Positions 6,277-7,645 of a stretch of DNA of 7,645 nucleotides are shown here, one piece after another. This DNA is from Bacteroidota bacterium. GTDB taxonomy: Bacteria > Bacteroidota > Bacteroidia > JACCXN01. Made by a program: the position numbers and the translations under genes. The DNA is taken from contig CANHPJ010000069.1 of the NCBI GenBank assembly GCA_947462515.1, positions 1 to 7,645 on the forward strand, in the 5' to 3' direction. Positions within the stretch are counted from its first letter, which is position 1; every line of letters starts with the position of its first letter. The notes beneath the pieces were generated by a model. That model did not search any database, had not been told where the DNA came from, and was given only the letters and a program-made list of their open reading frames with translations.

Positions 6277-7074
6277 ATGAGATACTTTCTGCATATTTCC
6301 TATCATGGAGGCAACTACAGAGGCTGGCAAAGTCAAGGCTTGGGCAAAAGTGTTCAGGAAGTTCTAGAAAAAAACCTGAGTAATATTTTTAAAACACCTA
6401 TAACCTGCATTGGATGTGGAAGAACTGATGCTGAGGTTAATGCTAGTCAGTATTTCTTGCATTTTGATTTAAAACAAGTCATTGATTTTGACCTTGTTTT
6501 CAGATTAAACAAAGTAATACCCGATGATATTTCTGTTTTTGAAATTATTTCCCTACCGGATAATCGCCACGCAAGATTTGATGCCAGCTCAAGAACTTAC
6601 GATTATTTTATACATACACAAAAGGACTCATTCTTGAGTAAATTAAGTGCCTTTTATCAGATTGGTGAGTTAAATACTCAAAACATGAAAGCAGGCGTAA
6701 GTTTATTAACAAAACACAATGACTATAGAGCTTTTTGCAAAACCCCGGAGGCACATAATACTACGATTTGTAATGTTAGCTCAGCAAAATTATTTATAAG
6801 TGAAAACAAAAAAAGATTACGATTTCAAATTACTGCCAACAGATTTTTGAGAGGTATGATACGTATCATAGTTGAAAAATTACTTGAACTGGGAAAGGGT
6901 AAAATAACACTCAAAGAGTTCGAAAATATGCTTATTAATAAACAAACACCGCGAAATTTAAAATTCGCTTACCCTCAAGGTTTATATCTTTCCAAGGTAG
7001 AATATCCATACTTAAATATTCCTGAAAAGTCTGATTATCTGATTTCGTCAAACAATCAATGGATTGAATTATAA
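6277..7074 (+). CDS. truA: tRNA pseudouridine synthase A
   Basis: 265 residues from the ATG at 6277. TruA converts uridines 38-40 of the tRNA anticodon stem-loop to pseudouridine in the cytoplasm. The start MRYFLHISYHGGNYRGWQSQ is the usual TruA first strand. An ATG 33 bases upstream (6244) would add 11 residues that the family lacks, so I chose 6277. The catalytic aspartate is D51 in GCGRTDAEVNA, followed by HARFDASSRTYDYF (98-111), DYRAF and the C-terminal motif RFLRGMIRIIV (189-199). Two positions depart from the common consensus: RTDAGVHA reads RTDAEVNA, and the glycine usual after MVRxIV is a glutamate (E200). The aspartate itself and the RxxSRxY-type motif are kept, so the enzyme is probably active. 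No Shine-Dalgarno sequence is visible. The gene converges on the helicase with 13 bases between stop codons. Confidence 0.93.
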   Translation: MRYFLHISYHGGNYRGWQSQGLGKSVQEVLEKNLSNIFKTPITCIGCGRTDAEVNASQYFLHFDLKQVIDFDLVFRLNKVIPDDISVFEIISLPDNRHARFDASSRTYDYFIHTQKDSFLSKLSAFYQIGELNTQNMKAGVSLLTKHNDYRAFCKTPEAHNTTICNVSSAKLFISENKKRLRFQITANRFLRGMIRIIVEKLLELGKGKITLKEFENMLINKQTPRNLKFAYPQGLYLSKVEYPYLNIPEKSDYLISSNNQWIEL

Positions 7075-7115
7075 ATTGAAATTCATTTTATTTTTTCTTT
7101 CTTTTTTTATCTTTC
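7065..7115 (+). terminator. Weak candidate terminator for truA overlapping the helicase 3' end
   Basis: TGAATT (7065-7070) can pair with AATTCA (7080-7085) across a 9-base loop containing the truA stop codon, followed at once by a long T-rich run. The stem is only six pairs and mostly A-T, so it would be a poor terminator alone. The T-run is the complement of the helicase's lysine-rich C-terminal codons. Confidence 0.25.
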
Positions 7116-7645
7116 AATTTATTCTCCTCCTCCTCTATCAAACGCTTCCAATTATTATCCTGATCGTTGGTAAATTCAATTGTTTCGTTATAGGCTTTTT
7201 TGCTGATCTCCAAAACACTGATGTTTTTACCTATGAAACTTTCTATTTCGTCAAGTAACTGATTTTCTTCTGGACTGCAAAAGGAAAGCGCCTGGCCTTT
7301 CTGGGTTCCACGACCGGTTCTACCTACCCTATGCACATAATTTTCTGCTTCATCCGGTAAATCGTAATTAATCACATAATCAACATTTGCGATATCAATA
7401 CCCCTTGCACTAATATCTGTCGCAATCAGAACCTTATTCTCTCCATTGGTAAATCTATACATCACATCAGAGCGATCATCCTGATCCTTATCACTGTGAA
7501 TGGAATCACTTTTTATGCCAACCCGTTCCAATGCCTTTAAAACTCTTTCGGCACGAACCTTGGTTCTGACAAAAACCAATATCTTACTTTCGGGATTTTC
7601 ATTTACAATACGCTCGAGAAAAAATCGTTTATCATCCATTTCAAC
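7088..7645 (-). CDS. DEAD-box RNA helicase (RhlE-like), partial, N-terminus beyond right edge
   Basis: 185 residues of open frame from the right edge (entering as VEMDDKRFFLERI) to a stop at 7088. The methionine at 7639 is internal, not the start. This is the second RecA-like domain of an ATP-dependent RNA helicase: motif IV ILVFVRTK, a QxxR region (HSDKDQDDRSD), motif V ATDISARGID (7394-7423) and motif VI HRVGRTGR (7310-7333), which carries the arginine finger. The Q motif, Walker A and DEAD box lie outside the window. A short acidic-then-basic tail ends in KDKKRKKK, a likely nonspecific RNA-binding extension. The sequence resembles the RhlE-like helicases common in Bacteroidota, which act in ribosome assembly and RNA turnover, but the exact subfamily cannot be settled from half the protein. 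Confidence 0.93.
   Translation of the reverse strand, partial: VEMDDKRFFLERIVNENPESKILVFVRTKVRAERVLKALERVGIKSDSIHSDKDQDDRSDVMYRFTNGENKVLIATDISARGIDIANVDYVINYDLPDEAENYVHRVGRTGRGTQKGQALSFCSPEENQLLDEIESFIGKNISVLEISKKAYNETIEFTNDQDNNWKRLIEEEENKLKDKKRKKK

Noticed and set aside
7064..7258. 64-codon plus-strand open frame with a hydrophobic translation overlapping the truA end
   Set aside because: It lies almost entirely antisense to the well-supported helicase gene; the Phe/Leu richness comes from reading its Lys/Glu-rich codons backwards.
1..7645. CRISPR arrays, tRNA or rRNA genes, insertion sequences, phage genes
   Set aside because: No spaced direct repeats, cloverleaf-like segments, transposase or phage protein motifs are seen in any frame.

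Overview
The window is AT-rich and looks like chromosome from a Bacteroidota bacterium. The main evidence is a surface protein at 2589-4700 that ends in a type IX secretion (T9SS) C-terminal sorting domain. Supporting signs are Bacteroidota-style lipoprotein and helicase sequences and genes with almost no Shine-Dalgarno sequence. I see no tRNA, rRNA, CRISPR array, insertion sequence or integrase. Six protein genes account for most of the DNA; two of them run off the window ends.

Left part (1-4700): an exported, cell-surface region. On the minus strand, an aromatic-rich outer-membrane beta-barrel protein of unknown family (1516-2466) lies upstream of a secreted GH26-type glycoside hydrolase with an N-terminal carbohydrate-binding-like domain. 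The hydrolase runs from 1356 off the left edge, so its C-terminal half is missing. The two are co-directional, 159 bases apart, and may be co-transcribed. Divergent from them, about 122 bases away, is a 703-residue protein built as signal peptide, P/Homo B domain, CotH kinase-like domain and T9SS sorting domain.

Middle (4701-6276): the CotH gene and a minus-strand lipoprotein gene converge on a strong hairpin that can terminate transcription from both sides (4908-4945). The lipoprotein (5007-5984) is a fused methionine sulfoxide reductase in the order MsrB-MsrA, with both catalytic cysteines and the MsrB zinc site present. A 292-base divergent gap without genes follows.

Right part (6277-7645): housekeeping RNA genes. 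TruA, the tRNA pseudouridine synthase (6277-7074), has unusual residues next to its catalytic aspartate. It converges, with only 13 bases between stop codons, on the C-terminal half of an RhlE-like DEAD-box RNA helicase that continues past the right edge.

I found no clear undescribed system. The parts most worth a second look are the barrel plus GH26 pair, the 31-residue internal duplication in the barrel, the extracellular CotH kinase architecture and the TruA active-site substitutions.
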